The notes beneath the pieces were generated by a model, which saw only the letters and a list, made by a program, of their open reading frames with translations, searched no databases and was not told the origin of the DNA. The translations under genes were made by a program, and so were the position numbers. From positions 1-22,674 of IMG/VR virus record IMGVR_UViG_3300018049_000161: DNA of 22,674 nucleotides; one strand, 5' to 3'. Origin of the DNA: a virus. How positions within the stretch are numbered: the first letter of the stretch is position 1; each line of letters starts with the position of its first letter. Shown piece after piece: positions 8,601 to 16,022 of the stretch.

Positions 8601-10537
8601 TTGTATGCAGGTACTCTTGTTAAGTTTGGTGTAGACCCATCTGAACCGTCATTTCCTGATAATAACCATCTAACTCTTTTATTCTTGTCGTCATTACCAG
8701 CATTAGTATAATTACTATAATAACCTCTATCATTCACATTTGCCAATAATGAAACGTTAGGACCGAGACTACTCTTTTGTTTTCCTTCTGTAAATGATTG
8801 GTCACAATTACAAGATTCACAATCAGGATATGATATCATTGGTAAGTTAAGTGTTGGGTAAGATAATGGTTCAACATCTTCACCCCCACCATTTAAATTA
8901 AAGAAATTTATAATCCATATAATAGCATTTATAAGTGTAACAATTACATCATATAGGAAAAAAATAATATGCATTGCAGCAATTAATGGAATTGCTATCG
9001 CCTTTATTATTACCATCATTAAATCAAAGAAGAATAAGTTTCCTGAATTTTGTTCCCCATCATTAACAGGAAACTTTGTGGTACTATTCTTACACAACGA
9101 ATCATCAATATTTTTTATACCTATATGTCGTTTATCTCCAAAACCAAATTTAAATCGGTCAATATGTGATGAAACAGTATAAACTTTATTATAATTAAAC
9201 TCATAAAAACGGTCTAAACAATTAATCGCATCATCAATCATTTCCAAACCGTATTGTGTTATTGTACCCTGATTTGGGTCAATAGCAGCATAATCCCTCC
9301 AATCAAGTGAAAACGCATAAGACGCTCTTGAATCAATTCCTGGATTACTTAAATCATTTCCTGAAACATATTCTCTAATGTTAGGTACTAAATAACTAGC
9401 CCTTTGGAATTCGTTTTGCAACCCTCCTTCATTTTGGTACTCTATTTTAAACCTATATTTACCCTTAGTTGGTATACCCACAGATGGGTCATTTGATAAT
9501 ACTTGTTCTCCAAATTCGTTAGTTACAACATAATCTAAATTCATTGGGATTTCTACTAACCATGTACCATCAGGGTCGATAATATTACCCCCGTTTTCTA
9601 ACTTATACTCTTCTAATACAGGATAACCCTCACTATCAACACCAATAGTTTGTCTAATTGATAAAATTTTACCAGGTGATGTTACCATTTCACATAACCT
9701 TCCAGTACTCTTTTTAGCGTAACAACTTTCTTTAATTCCATCCTCATCAGGATTAGAAAAAATTGAACCCATAAAAACAGAGTGAGGTTTTATATCAACA
9801 CCATAATCTCTTAAATCAAAATCAACACGACTAATACCTATTGTACATAAATCTTCTTGACCCCAAAAAGAAGCAACATCAACATCTTTAACTGCATTTA
9901 TAATTTGTGGAAGTGTTTCTAAATCTTTCGATGCTCTAAACTGTTGTCCTGCAACCTGACCTTCTGTTGCTAAACCCATTCTAATCAAGTCAGATGGTCT
10001 TAATGAGAAACATCCCATATCAGATAGGTCAAGGTCCATTACAACCTTTTGAATACCTAATGGTACACCAATAATCATAAAGTCACCCGACTCATTTGTT
10101 TTTACCGTATATTTGTAATATTTTTCATATACTTCTAAAACTTCTTGTCTTGTTAGAATATCATCTTCAGTTGGAAATGTTCCCGTTGGTGTATGTCCAC
10201 CATAACTTTGTTCATACGGTAAAAGATTGTATCTATATCCATCTTCATTTTTTTGACCTATGTTTTTATACGGATACAGTGTGGAAATAATCGGGTCATT
10301 CTCATCTACACTATCTAAAGGTACAAAAACAGAAACCTTAGCATTAGGTAAACCGTAACCACCGTTTGTGATTACACGACCAACCACTACACCATAGTCG
10401 GCACAAAATCTCGTATAGACATCTTCTTGTCTTAACTTTAAAGATAATATCTCAAGAAAATCAAAATCTTGTGAAACTTCTACTTTAATATTTTTGTCAA
10501 CACCTGGTTGTGTTCGTATTCTGTATGACTTGGGCAT
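5687..10537 (-). CDS. Very large baseplate-module protein (gp7 position), 1616 aa, with carboxypeptidase-regulatory-like N-domain and internal hydrophobic block
   Basis: This is the largest gene of the window, directly after gp6 in the place T4 has gp7 (1032 aa). Residues about 48-172 look like a carboxypeptidase-regulatory-like or CnaB-type beta-sandwich. A first half reads GVVVGRVITNGGYGLPNAKV and a second half has NESGDFMIIGVPLG followed by a beta strand, with a roughly 70-residue insertion between them. Residues about 501-546 form an almost uninterrupted hydrophobic block, enough for two membrane helices. A Gly/acidic turn follows, then a CxxCxC motif (Cys 573, 576 and 578). The remaining 1000 residues or so are Asn/Thr/Ser-rich and beta-like. 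The predicted role is a baseplate wedge or host-facing structural protein. The position argues for a gp7 analogue, but I see no direct gp7 motif. The ATG at 10537 follows an A/T-rich leader without a Shine-Dalgarno motif. Confidence 0.85.
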   Translation of the reverse strand: MPKSYRIRTQPGVDKNIKVEVSQDFDFLEILSLKLRQEDVYTRFCADYGVVVGRVITNGGYGLPNAKVSVFVPLDSVDENDPIISTLYPYKNIGQKNEDGYRYNLLPYEQSYGGHTPTGTFPTEDDILTRQEVLEVYEKYYKYTVKTNESGDFMIIGVPLGIQKVVMDLDLSDMGCFSLRPSDLIRMGLATEGQVAGQQFRASKDLETLPQIINAVKDVDVASFWGQEDLCTIGISRVDFDLRDYGVDIKPHSVFMGSIFSNPDEDGIKESCYAKKSTGRLCEMVTSPGKILSIRQTIGVDSEGYPVLEEYKLENGGNIIDPDGTWLVEIPMNLDYVVTNEFGEQVLSNDPSVGIPTKGKYRFKIEYQNEGGLQNEFQRASYLVPNIREYVSGNDLSNPGIDSRASYAFSLDWRDYAAIDPNQGTITQYGLEMIDDAINCLDRFYEFNYNKVYTVSSHIDRFKFGFGDKRHIGIKNIDDSLCKNSTTKFPVNDGEQNSGNLFFFDLMMVIIKAIAIPLIAAMHIIFFLYDVIVTLINAIIWIINFFNLNGGGEDVEPLSYPTLNLPMISYPDCESCNCDQSFTEGKQKSSLGPNVSLLANVNDRGYYSNYTNAGNDDKNKRVRWLLSGNDGSDGSTPNLTRVPAYNLKGTQKGYSKTPNLAHKLNLLNQRERYFQSTVFNNNGGGIANIIKTTLKNNNPDGTTPSSFSDPLYDNVMILLCDPNTFSSFGAGKLITFNDIANIQDKNLTGATTNQFNTTSITGTSLYDNTQLITRPITNILPNNTVQTAYIDILSNVSAEKEYKFPSGVEYFQVITGGTVSEFSDIYWQTKNSSILYKYIRGYEQTIIYKEGGTWDAETIYPLLQIPNYRDYNIMILTRGVDPHTQRQTIEYDLSVLFGKKFGNVKVKGNYLLNIPIQPNQGSSLVTINSFKTPQPHTVSSNSTKSSQYLFFPSYTFTPDSTKFSSFTTTELYRYSSMDNRKTNFKVNNYDSHDVQTYTSPGGVSNDATTNYFIGQGDIEGASLLGMKKGGQLPSVNDINEGRLYSPVYYKDNISPLRINNSQKIVFRSDRLPTSDITDGYNNSGFVLHQNTKFAIYGIGDNGNTTFKPNVSTNTKYDDSESKDFAGTTVGGYANVIQSLSCEGMVDLDAYEGFGKSLTINPSENLNLFGQKKVVNGCYRLIKIPLATLLTGEDFELFYEWEARYRVMYAACQGAFAQMFQNNWVNGTLYMPTFNKGAIFNSDNEVSRYTYCGNPSNILTNPKGLLSSGAGPIYFNDKTNNFHYKSTKYDIAKKKFIGQEDYNILGIRIYGATNEYNIWFPTTIMDLGPRDQFTRQICFDPNFEGYLVDNLKSTSYQDTSDLLNLFVISRLANANTLEQIFGLGEASINAFFSRSGDRIDGDVAQMWSVNSEFGVVPFLSPTEVYTDNKIFVSQDTVFGTPIFGVRFESNKELRQLLTPGKTPYTQFGYPKTQEVPFYRWSLVKDPTFSAPSPATNNIFGYEDNTWDTTRRGGVNATSNDKNPDGRLFSAKYQTLDFDSATSYWKTPSKNVPNGVTVENVGHMGYTDAYSKQNPVEYDFEKFGNNSNRFLVGAPFHFYFGLRRGKTAMNRFITKYII

Positions 10538-10542
10538 ATGCG

Positions 10543-10587
10543 ACTTTTAAGATAAATATTTATCTATTCAATTTTAAAAATAAAAGT
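10543..10587 (-). promoter_or_regulatory. Nested inverted repeat in leader of the 1616-aa gene
   Basis: A perfect 14-bp palindrome (GATAAATATTTATC, 10551-10564) lies inside an outer 7-bp inverted repeat (10543-10549 with 10581-10587). The gap between gp6's stop and the next ATG is 72 bases, the largest gap inside the tail module. It could be an operator, a weak promoter or an RNA hairpin. The minus strand reads GATAAATA, 7 of 8 to the T4 late promoter TATAAATA, about 20 bases before the ATG. All of it is A/T, so chance is a real alternative. Confidence 0.35.
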
Positions 10588-10609
10588 TGTTTCGTGTATG
10601 TAAACTATC

Positions 10610-12448
10610 TTATGAGAAAGAAACACCCTTTAAGTCCTTAACTCTAACAGTAATGTCTTTATTCGGGAATCTAACTTGATAAATTTGATTTGGTTCAGCA
10701 AAAATTGTATCGTCAATCAATTCAATTTGTTTTGTTGCCGAGTTAGAATATCTTTGTGATGTTTGTGATGACGAGTAATCCCCACCAGTTCTATTGAAGA
10801 TACTGATGTCCGATAAAGAAATAACTCCTGAGATATCTTGTACTATTCTTCTAACTTCAGATACATTTAAGTTTTGTCCTAATTCTCTATTCAATGAACT
10901 CATGTATTGTGAAAGTTGATTTACAATCTCAGTGATTACCTGACCTTGATTCTGTGTTGATTCAAAAACTACTGATAAGTCAAATGCCAAGTCAACCACT
11001 TGAGCACTTGTAATTTCAACGTAGTCGTTTATCATCCTATAGTTTGATAAATAAGTTGCAACATTATTTCTTAATGTGTTTGATAATACTTCAGTTAATT
11101 GGCCATCAGCATCATAAGCTAACATTTGGACAACAATCTTGTTATTGTTTTCAGTAATACCCACCTTAGCAGGTGCACCAAATTTACCAGGCATTGTAGC
11201 AATAAGTGTTTGGTAATCATTTACGGTAACAGCTCTTTTTTGTGATGAGAAGTTAAACCCAACCATATTTCTAACTTCATCAGTTGTTGGTTGATTAGCC
11301 CCCCCAATAGCAGCAGTAACATTATTTACCGTTAATGAGTTATTAACAGTTTGGTTAACACTATCTGAAGGTCCATTTACTGAGAAGTTAACAGTACCTA
11401 ATTGATTAATTGCATTTACACCAATATTTGATGCAGTACCCCCACCTATTCTATATTGAATGAACAATGTAGTATTTGGTGTAACCGTGAGACCTAAACC
11501 AATATTATTTTGGTAATCTTGAATTCTCATTGGTATACCTGTTTGTGAGAATTGTGCTAATTGTTGGTCGGGTGTTGTTGTACCTCCACCAAAGGTCATT
11601 TTTAAGAAACCTTCAGGTGTATATTCAGAAATAAATCTATTGTCTGTTTCTAACCATCGACCAACTTTTACCCCTGCAGAGTCTGCAGGTTTTGTTGGGT
11701 CCTCAATAAAAACTCTTGATTCTGCCAATGCATCTACCTCATACCATTTATTTGGTGAGCTTATAAATTCCGAATATGTTGGTGTGGCTTGATAATTTGT
11801 TCCATCTTTTTGTATAACAGATGTAATACCTAAAACATTTCTTTCAGGTAAAAATATTTCATAGAAAGGAATAACATCACTTGGATTGATAACTTGTTTA
11901 AAGACTTTTGTGATACCGTTAACTACAGTCTCTCTTTTTGTGATGGTATAATTAATTAACCTATTATTAGAGTCAAAATTAGGAATTTTAATTCTGTTTG
12001 GAAACCCACTATTATTATATGGTGAAGCAAAATCAATGTCATAAACATTTTCAAAGGTTTGCCCACCACCGACTACCTGTGAGCCTGCTCTTAAGATTCC
12101 CAAATACCTTGCATCTTCTTTATCACCAAATGCTGGTACGGTGATTGAAAAATCAACCATAGACACCGATGGTCTATAACCTGGTATTTTTAATCCATAG
12201 GTTCTTGCAATATTGTAAACTGATGAACGTTGTTGAGCATATTGTAATACAGTCTCTTGGATACTACGGTCAATGTGATAATGTAAGTTATCACCAATGG
12301 CTGCGTTAAGGTCTAATAATACAGAAAATACTGAAGCATCATTGAAATTATCAATAAGCTCGGGATAGTATTGTCTCGTGTAATTTATGAGGTCCTGTCT
12401 TAAACCTTCAAAATCTCTTTCAGTATAAGATATTTTTTTGTTTGCCAT
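10610..12448 (-). CDS. 6: Baseplate wedge protein, T4 gp6-like (baseplate J family)
   Basis: The 612-aa protein (T4 gp6 is about 660 aa) begins with MANKKISYTERDFEGLRQDL. Its N-terminal segment, through NDASVFSVLLDLNAAIGDNLHYHIDR and the following Gln-rich helix, is characteristic of T4 gp6 and baseplate-J-type proteins. The C-terminal half contains the family's typical TTDEVRNM...KRAVTVNDYQTLIATMPG segment (about residues 390-430), then the LSNYRMINDYVEITSAQ region. In T4, gp6 dimers form the inner ring of the baseplate wedge together with gp25 and gp53 and help drive sheath contraction. It lies 6 bases after gp25, as in a shared transcript. The ATG leader is A/T-rich with no Shine-Dalgarno. 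The family call is confident; the exact boundaries of sub-domains are not. Confidence 0.92.
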   Translation of the reverse strand: MANKKISYTERDFEGLRQDLINYTRQYYPELIDNFNDASVFSVLLDLNAAIGDNLHYHIDRSIQETVLQYAQQRSSVYNIARTYGLKIPGYRPSVSMVDFSITVPAFGDKEDARYLGILRAGSQVVGGGQTFENVYDIDFASPYNNSGFPNRIKIPNFDSNNRLINYTITKRETVVNGITKVFKQVINPSDVIPFYEIFLPERNVLGITSVIQKDGTNYQATPTYSEFISSPNKWYEVDALAESRVFIEDPTKPADSAGVKVGRWLETDNRFISEYTPEGFLKMTFGGGTTTPDQQLAQFSQTGIPMRIQDYQNNIGLGLTVTPNTTLFIQYRIGGGTASNIGVNAINQLGTVNFSVNGPSDSVNQTVNNSLTVNNVTAAIGGANQPTTDEVRNMVGFNFSSQKRAVTVNDYQTLIATMPGKFGAPAKVGITENNNKIVVQMLAYDADGQLTEVLSNTLRNNVATYLSNYRMINDYVEITSAQVVDLAFDLSVVFESTQNQGQVITEIVNQLSQYMSSLNRELGQNLNVSEVRRIVQDISGVISLSDISIFNRTGGDYSSSQTSQRYSNSATKQIELIDDTIFAEPNQIYQVRFPNKDITVRVKDLKGVSFS

Positions 12449-12454
12449 ATATTA

Positions 12455-12916
12455 TTAAATATTGATAATTATAAAATCTCTTGACTCGAATGCCTTATCA
12501 TCAACACTATAATCAATTCTTAATTTTGCCGTGTATTCTTCAGTTCCTTTTCCCGGTATTCTATAAACTGCCCCACCAATTTTCTCATAATTCAATTCAC
12601 CTTGTGCTTCTAAATCGTCAATATATGGTGTTAAAGTAATATCTTTTATCGTCAAATTTGGTATGTATTTATCTACCGCTTCTCTGATGTCAGCCTTAAT
12701 TGCTTCAAATGTTGGACCGTCCATTGGTTCAAAAATAAATTCATATATCCTCGTACCAAAGTCTGGAAGATAGTATCTCGTTCCCTTTCTTGTTAAGATT
12801 AAATGTAACAGGTCAGTCCTTATCTCCTCAACACTACTTTGTGAAAGGGATAAATACTTTCCTTGTAAACTGTCCCTAAAAGGAAAATTAATACCGTATG
12901 TAAAACCATCTGCCAT
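12455..12916 (-). CDS. 25: Baseplate wedge protein, T4 gp25 / GPW-like
   Basis: The 153-aa protein (T4 gp25 is 132 aa) contains the gp25/GPW fold signature. A helix (SSVEEIRTDLLHLILTRKGTR, about 28-47) is followed by YYLPDFGTRIYEFIFEPMDG (about 48-67), with the conserved FG...EF.FEP core that interlocks with gp6 and the sheath initiation site. An amphipathic helix and beta strands follow, including the IKDITLTPYIDD segment. In T4 this protein is part of the inner baseplate ring beneath the sheath. It is the first gene after the terminator that closes the nucleotide-metabolism operon, so it opens the tail module. The leader of about 40 bases has no Shine-Dalgarno and carries an ATATTTAT motif six bases before the ATG. 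Confidence 0.93.
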   Translation of the reverse strand: MADGFTYGINFPFRDSLQGKYLSLSQSSVEEIRTDLLHLILTRKGTRYYLPDFGTRIYEFIFEPMDGPTFEAIKADIREAVDKYIPNLTIKDITLTPYIDDLEAQGELNYEKIGGAVYRIPGKGTEEYTAKLRIDYSVDDKAFESRDFIIINI

Positions 12917-12947
12917 TACACATAAATATATTAGTCTAATAAATTAT

Positions 12948-12974
12948 AAAAAAAAGAGGACCGAAGTCCTCTTT
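12948..12974 (-). terminator. Rho-independent terminator after nrdA (UUCG loop)
   Basis: Read on the minus strand, a 9-bp stem (AAAGAGGAC / GTCCTCTTT) closes on a TTCG tetraloop with a C-G closing pair. A run of T's follows (7-8, including the stem end). It begins 27 bases after the nrdA stop and ends 31 bases before the gp25 ATG. It therefore separates the replication/nucleotide operon from the tail module. The opposite strand has a CGAA loop and a weak tail, so activity towards the plus strand is less likely and no plus-strand gene needs it. Confidence 0.9.
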
Positions 12975-13001
12975 ATTTCAATAAAATGTTATTTTTAACA
13001 A

Positions 13002-14708
13002 TTATCCCTCACAAGCTACACACTGAAGGTCGTTCAATCCCAATTTTTTTCTTGCGAAAGCTTGAGCTGAATTCATTGAGTGTTGGTAATATAATGTCTT
13101 AACACCTAACTGCCATGCATCTATTAGGAGTTTGTTAACATCCTTAGTTGGCATGTCAGGTGAAATCATTAAGTTTAATGACTGTGCTTGGTCAATATAA
13201 TCTTGACGAACAGCGGCCATATTAATAATTGATGCTTGGTTAATCTCAGCAAAAGTTCTAAACACATCTTTTTGTTCGTCCGTTAAGAAATCCAAATGTT
13301 GAACTGAACCGTCAGCTTTCTTAATACTGTTCCAAACCTCTTTAGTGTCTTTACCCAACTCAACTAACAAATTCTTAAGTATTGGATTTTTAATTGTTAC
13401 CTTCATCTTAGCAACATCCTTCACATAACAATTAGACCAAATTGGTTCGATTGATTGTGATACTTGACCTAAGATAAATGCCGATGATGTTGTTGGTGCG
13501 ATTGCATTCAATGTAACATTTCTTCTACCATAACCAACCAAAGTTTCAGGTTCACCAAACATTTTAGCCAATTCCTCAGATGCCTTATATGATTTATCCT
13601 GAATCAATTTGAAAACCTCAACATTTAATCTTGCAGTTTCTCTCGTGTCAAAAGGTAATCCTTTAGATTGAAGTAGTGAGTGCCACCCTAATACACCTAA
13701 ACCTAACGCTCTTTGTCTTTTAGCGAAGTTGTAAGCCTTTTCTAAGTAGAAGAATGCTCTTTTCCCTTCAATAGTCCCTTCGTCACGAATATCTTCAATC
13801 TTTGTTAAGAATTCAGTAACAACCACATCTAAGAACATTGTCATCGTTTCAACAGCATCTGTATCTTTCCACTCATCATAATGAAGAACATTCATAGATG
13901 AAAGAACACATACAAATGATTCTTCTTCAGAATTGTGAAGTGCGATTTCAGAACATAGATTTGAATTGTAAATTTTCATTCCTTTATCCTTATATACTTC
14001 AGGTGCTTTATTATTCATAGTATCATGGAACATAATATATGGGTATCCAATCTCACCACGTCTCTGAATTACTTTTGCCCATATAGCTCTTTTTTCAGTG
14101 TCACCCTCAATCATATCTTTCATGAAATCATCAGTTACGGTAACTGCGTGTGTTAAATCTTGAATTGGTGCACCTTCTGTACCAATTTCAAGGAATTCCA
14201 TAATATCAGGGTGTTCTAATGGAAGGTACGGTGAAAATCTACCTCTACGTGTTGAACCTTGAGAAATGTTGTCCACAACACTCTCAAATAGATTCATGAA
14301 GTGTACTGAACCAGGTGCGTGTCCGTTGTCGGTAATCTCAGCACCTCGTCCACGAATGTTTCCAAAGTATCCTGAAGTACCACCCCCCATTTTACTCATT
14401 TCTCCAACTTCCGCCTGAGTATATAAGATTGACTCAATGTTGTCACCAATATTAGAACCGAAACAACTCACAGGTAAACCTCTCTTTTTTCCAAAGTTTG
14501 CCCATACTGGTGATGATAACGAATACCACCCTTTACCCATATAGTTGTAAAATTTATCAGCAAACCCCTCAATACCTAATAGTTTTTCTGCGTGGTCTGC
14601 GATAGTTCTAATTCTATCTAAAGGTTCTTCACCTTCACTTAAATACCCTCTACGGAGGAATGTGATTGATTCATCGTTAATCCAATCGAAATCTTTTCTG
14701 TTATTCAT
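13002..14708 (-). CDS. nrdA: Ribonucleoside-diphosphate reductase class I, alpha subunit (no ATP-cone)
   Basis: This is the catalytic subunit reducing NDPs to dNDPs. Visible active-site residues are Cys82 (in LPVSCFGSN) and Cys267 (SFVCVLSSMN) as the redox pair. NSNLCSE at 248-254 gives Asn250, Cys252 (thiyl radical) and Glu254. Tyr540-Tyr541 (TLYYQHS) are for radical transfer, and a C-terminal CVAC pair (563, 566) relays reduction. At 568 aa it is much shorter than E. coli NrdA (761 aa). The N-terminal ATP-cone is absent: the protein starts directly in the alpha-subunit N-domain (WINDESITFLRRGYL). This is not a truncation by frameshift, because the ATG follows nrdB by 19 bases and all catalytic motifs are present. 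Overall activity control probably resides in the ATP-cone of the neighbouring NrdB. No phage thioredoxin or glutaredoxin is in the window, so host reductants may serve. Confidence 0.95.
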   Translation of the reverse strand: MNNRKDFDWINDESITFLRRGYLSEGEEPLDRIRTIADHAEKLLGIEGFADKFYNYMGKGWYSLSSPVWANFGKKRGLPVSCFGSNIGDNIESILYTQAEVGEMSKMGGGTSGYFGNIRGRGAEITDNGHAPGSVHFMNLFESVVDNISQGSTRRGRFSPYLPLEHPDIMEFLEIGTEGAPIQDLTHAVTVTDDFMKDMIEGDTEKRAIWAKVIQRRGEIGYPYIMFHDTMNNKAPEVYKDKGMKIYNSNLCSEIALHNSEEESFVCVLSSMNVLHYDEWKDTDAVETMTMFLDVVVTEFLTKIEDIRDEGTIEGKRAFFYLEKAYNFAKRQRALGLGVLGWHSLLQSKGLPFDTRETARLNVEVFKLIQDKSYKASEELAKMFGEPETLVGYGRRNVTLNAIAPTTSSAFILGQVSQSIEPIWSNCYVKDVAKMKVTIKNPILKNLLVELGKDTKEVWNSIKKADGSVQHLDFLTDEQKDVFRTFAEINQASIINMAAVRQDYIDQAQSLNLMISPDMPTKDVNKLLIDAWQLGVKTLYYQHSMNSAQAFARKKLGLNDLQCVACEG

Positions 14709-14727
14709 TTTTTATCTTTAATTTTTG

Positions 14728-16008
14728 TTAAAACAAATCGTCATGTGTAATTGACTTACTTTTCTTACTGTAATTAATACTTCTTTTGTTAAAGAAATCC
14801 GTATGTTTTGTGGTTAGAATCTCATCATCAAACCATTCTGTAGTTTCCAATAGTTTTTCATCTACATGGAAAATACTATCAATACCAATAGAGTTTAATG
14901 ATACATTAAAACGATGTTTAATAAACTCTATAGTTTGTGATTTAGTCAAGAAATCTAAATCACCCTTTTCAAAAATCCAATCGATAATATCTGATTCAGC
15001 ACTAAATGCTTCCATAGTTGCATCAATTAAATCTTCAACCAGTTCAGGTGTCCACCATGATGGATTTTCTTTTTTAATTAAATTAACTAAATCAAACCCA
15101 AACTCTGCGTGAATATTTTCTTCTTTTGAAGTTGCTTCAACTGCGTTACTCATACCTTTCAACATGTTTTTATGTTTGTTAAATGACATAATAACAAGGA
15201 ATTGTGAGAATAGTGAAACGTTTTCTACGAACATTGAGAACAATACTACCGACTCAAAATAATCTCTGTTTTCAACTGACTTTGAGTGAATGATTGATTT
15301 CTCTAAATATTTAATTCTTTTTCTGATTGCAGGAACTTCAAGTAAACTTTCAAACTCACTATTCAACCCTAACACTTGAATTAGATTAGAGTATGCATCT
15401 GCGTGTCTTACTTCAGATTCTGCGAATGTTGCACCAACATTACCAATTTCAGGTTTTGGCATTCTCTTATAAATGTCACCCCAAAATGTTTTTACTGCAA
15501 TTTCAATTTGTGAAATCGCCAACATAGCTCTTTGTACTGCAGTTCTTTCAGACTCTGATAAATGTACTTTAAAGTCCTGAATATCTGATGTAAAGTTAAA
15601 CTCTGTGTGTACCCAATATGAGTGTCTGATAGCATCAACATACTCAACTAATTCAGGATACTCATAAGGTTTTAAATTTATTCTTTTAGAAAAGATATCA
15701 GGTCTACGTTGAGAACGGTATATGATGTACTCTCTCGCAACATCATTAAGACCATTGTCCATCAACTTATTTTCAACCATCTCATGAATTTCATCAACGT
15801 GAGGTACTCTATCTTTATCTTCTCTGAATAAACTTTTTCTAGTAATTCTTGCAATTTTTTCAGACATTTCATGGTCAACCATATCAATACTTTGCATTGC
15901 TTTGGTTACCGCATTTTTAATTTTTTCTTCTTCAAATAAAACTTTTTCACCGCTTCTTTTAATTACGAAACGAGCGTCTTTTTCTTCTAAATTTACGAGG
16001 TTATCCAT
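14728..16008 (-). CDS. nrdB: Ribonucleotide reductase class I, beta subunit with N-terminal ATP-cone
   Basis: The 426-aa radical-generating subunit has an N-terminal ATP-cone at about residues 12-105 (FVIKRSGEKVLFEEEKIKNA, then the helical part ending REYIIYRSQRR). The ferritin-like core has metal ligands Glu169 (where E. coli NrdB has Asp84), Glu199, His202, Glu262, Glu297 and His300. The radical tyrosine is present as Tyr206, four residues after His202. The C-terminal tail (SITHDDLF) is the usual alpha-binding peptide. Fusion of the ATP-cone to NrdB, with none on NrdA, matches the arrangement described for the flavobacterium Leeuwenhoekiella blandensis, where dATP/ATP binding controls oligomerisation through beta. 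It lies between the helicase (14 bases) and nrdA (19 bases) in one operon, with nrdB first. The leader is A-rich without a Shine-Dalgarno. Confidence 0.95.
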   Translation of the reverse strand: MDNLVNLEEKDARFVIKRSGEKVLFEEEKIKNAVTKAMQSIDMVDHEMSEKIARITRKSLFREDKDRVPHVDEIHEMVENKLMDNGLNDVAREYIIYRSQRRPDIFSKRINLKPYEYPELVEYVDAIRHSYWVHTEFNFTSDIQDFKVHLSESERTAVQRAMLAISQIEIAVKTFWGDIYKRMPKPEIGNVGATFAESEVRHADAYSNLIQVLGLNSEFESLLEVPAIRKRIKYLEKSIIHSKSVENRDYFESVVLFSMFVENVSLFSQFLVIMSFNKHKNMLKGMSNAVEATSKEENIHAEFGFDLVNLIKKENPSWWTPELVEDLIDATMEAFSAESDIIDWIFEKGDLDFLTKSQTIEFIKHRFNVSLNSIGIDSIFHVDEKLLETTEWFDDEILTTKHTDFFNKRSINYSKKSKSITHDDLF

Positions 16009-16022
16009 ATTTTTTCTTTTAA

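Noticed and set aside
13002-14708. NrdA as a truncated pseudogene because it is about 190 residues shorter than E. coli NrdA.
   Set aside because: All catalytic and radical-transfer residues are present, and the missing part matches the ATP-cone, which is present on NrdB instead.
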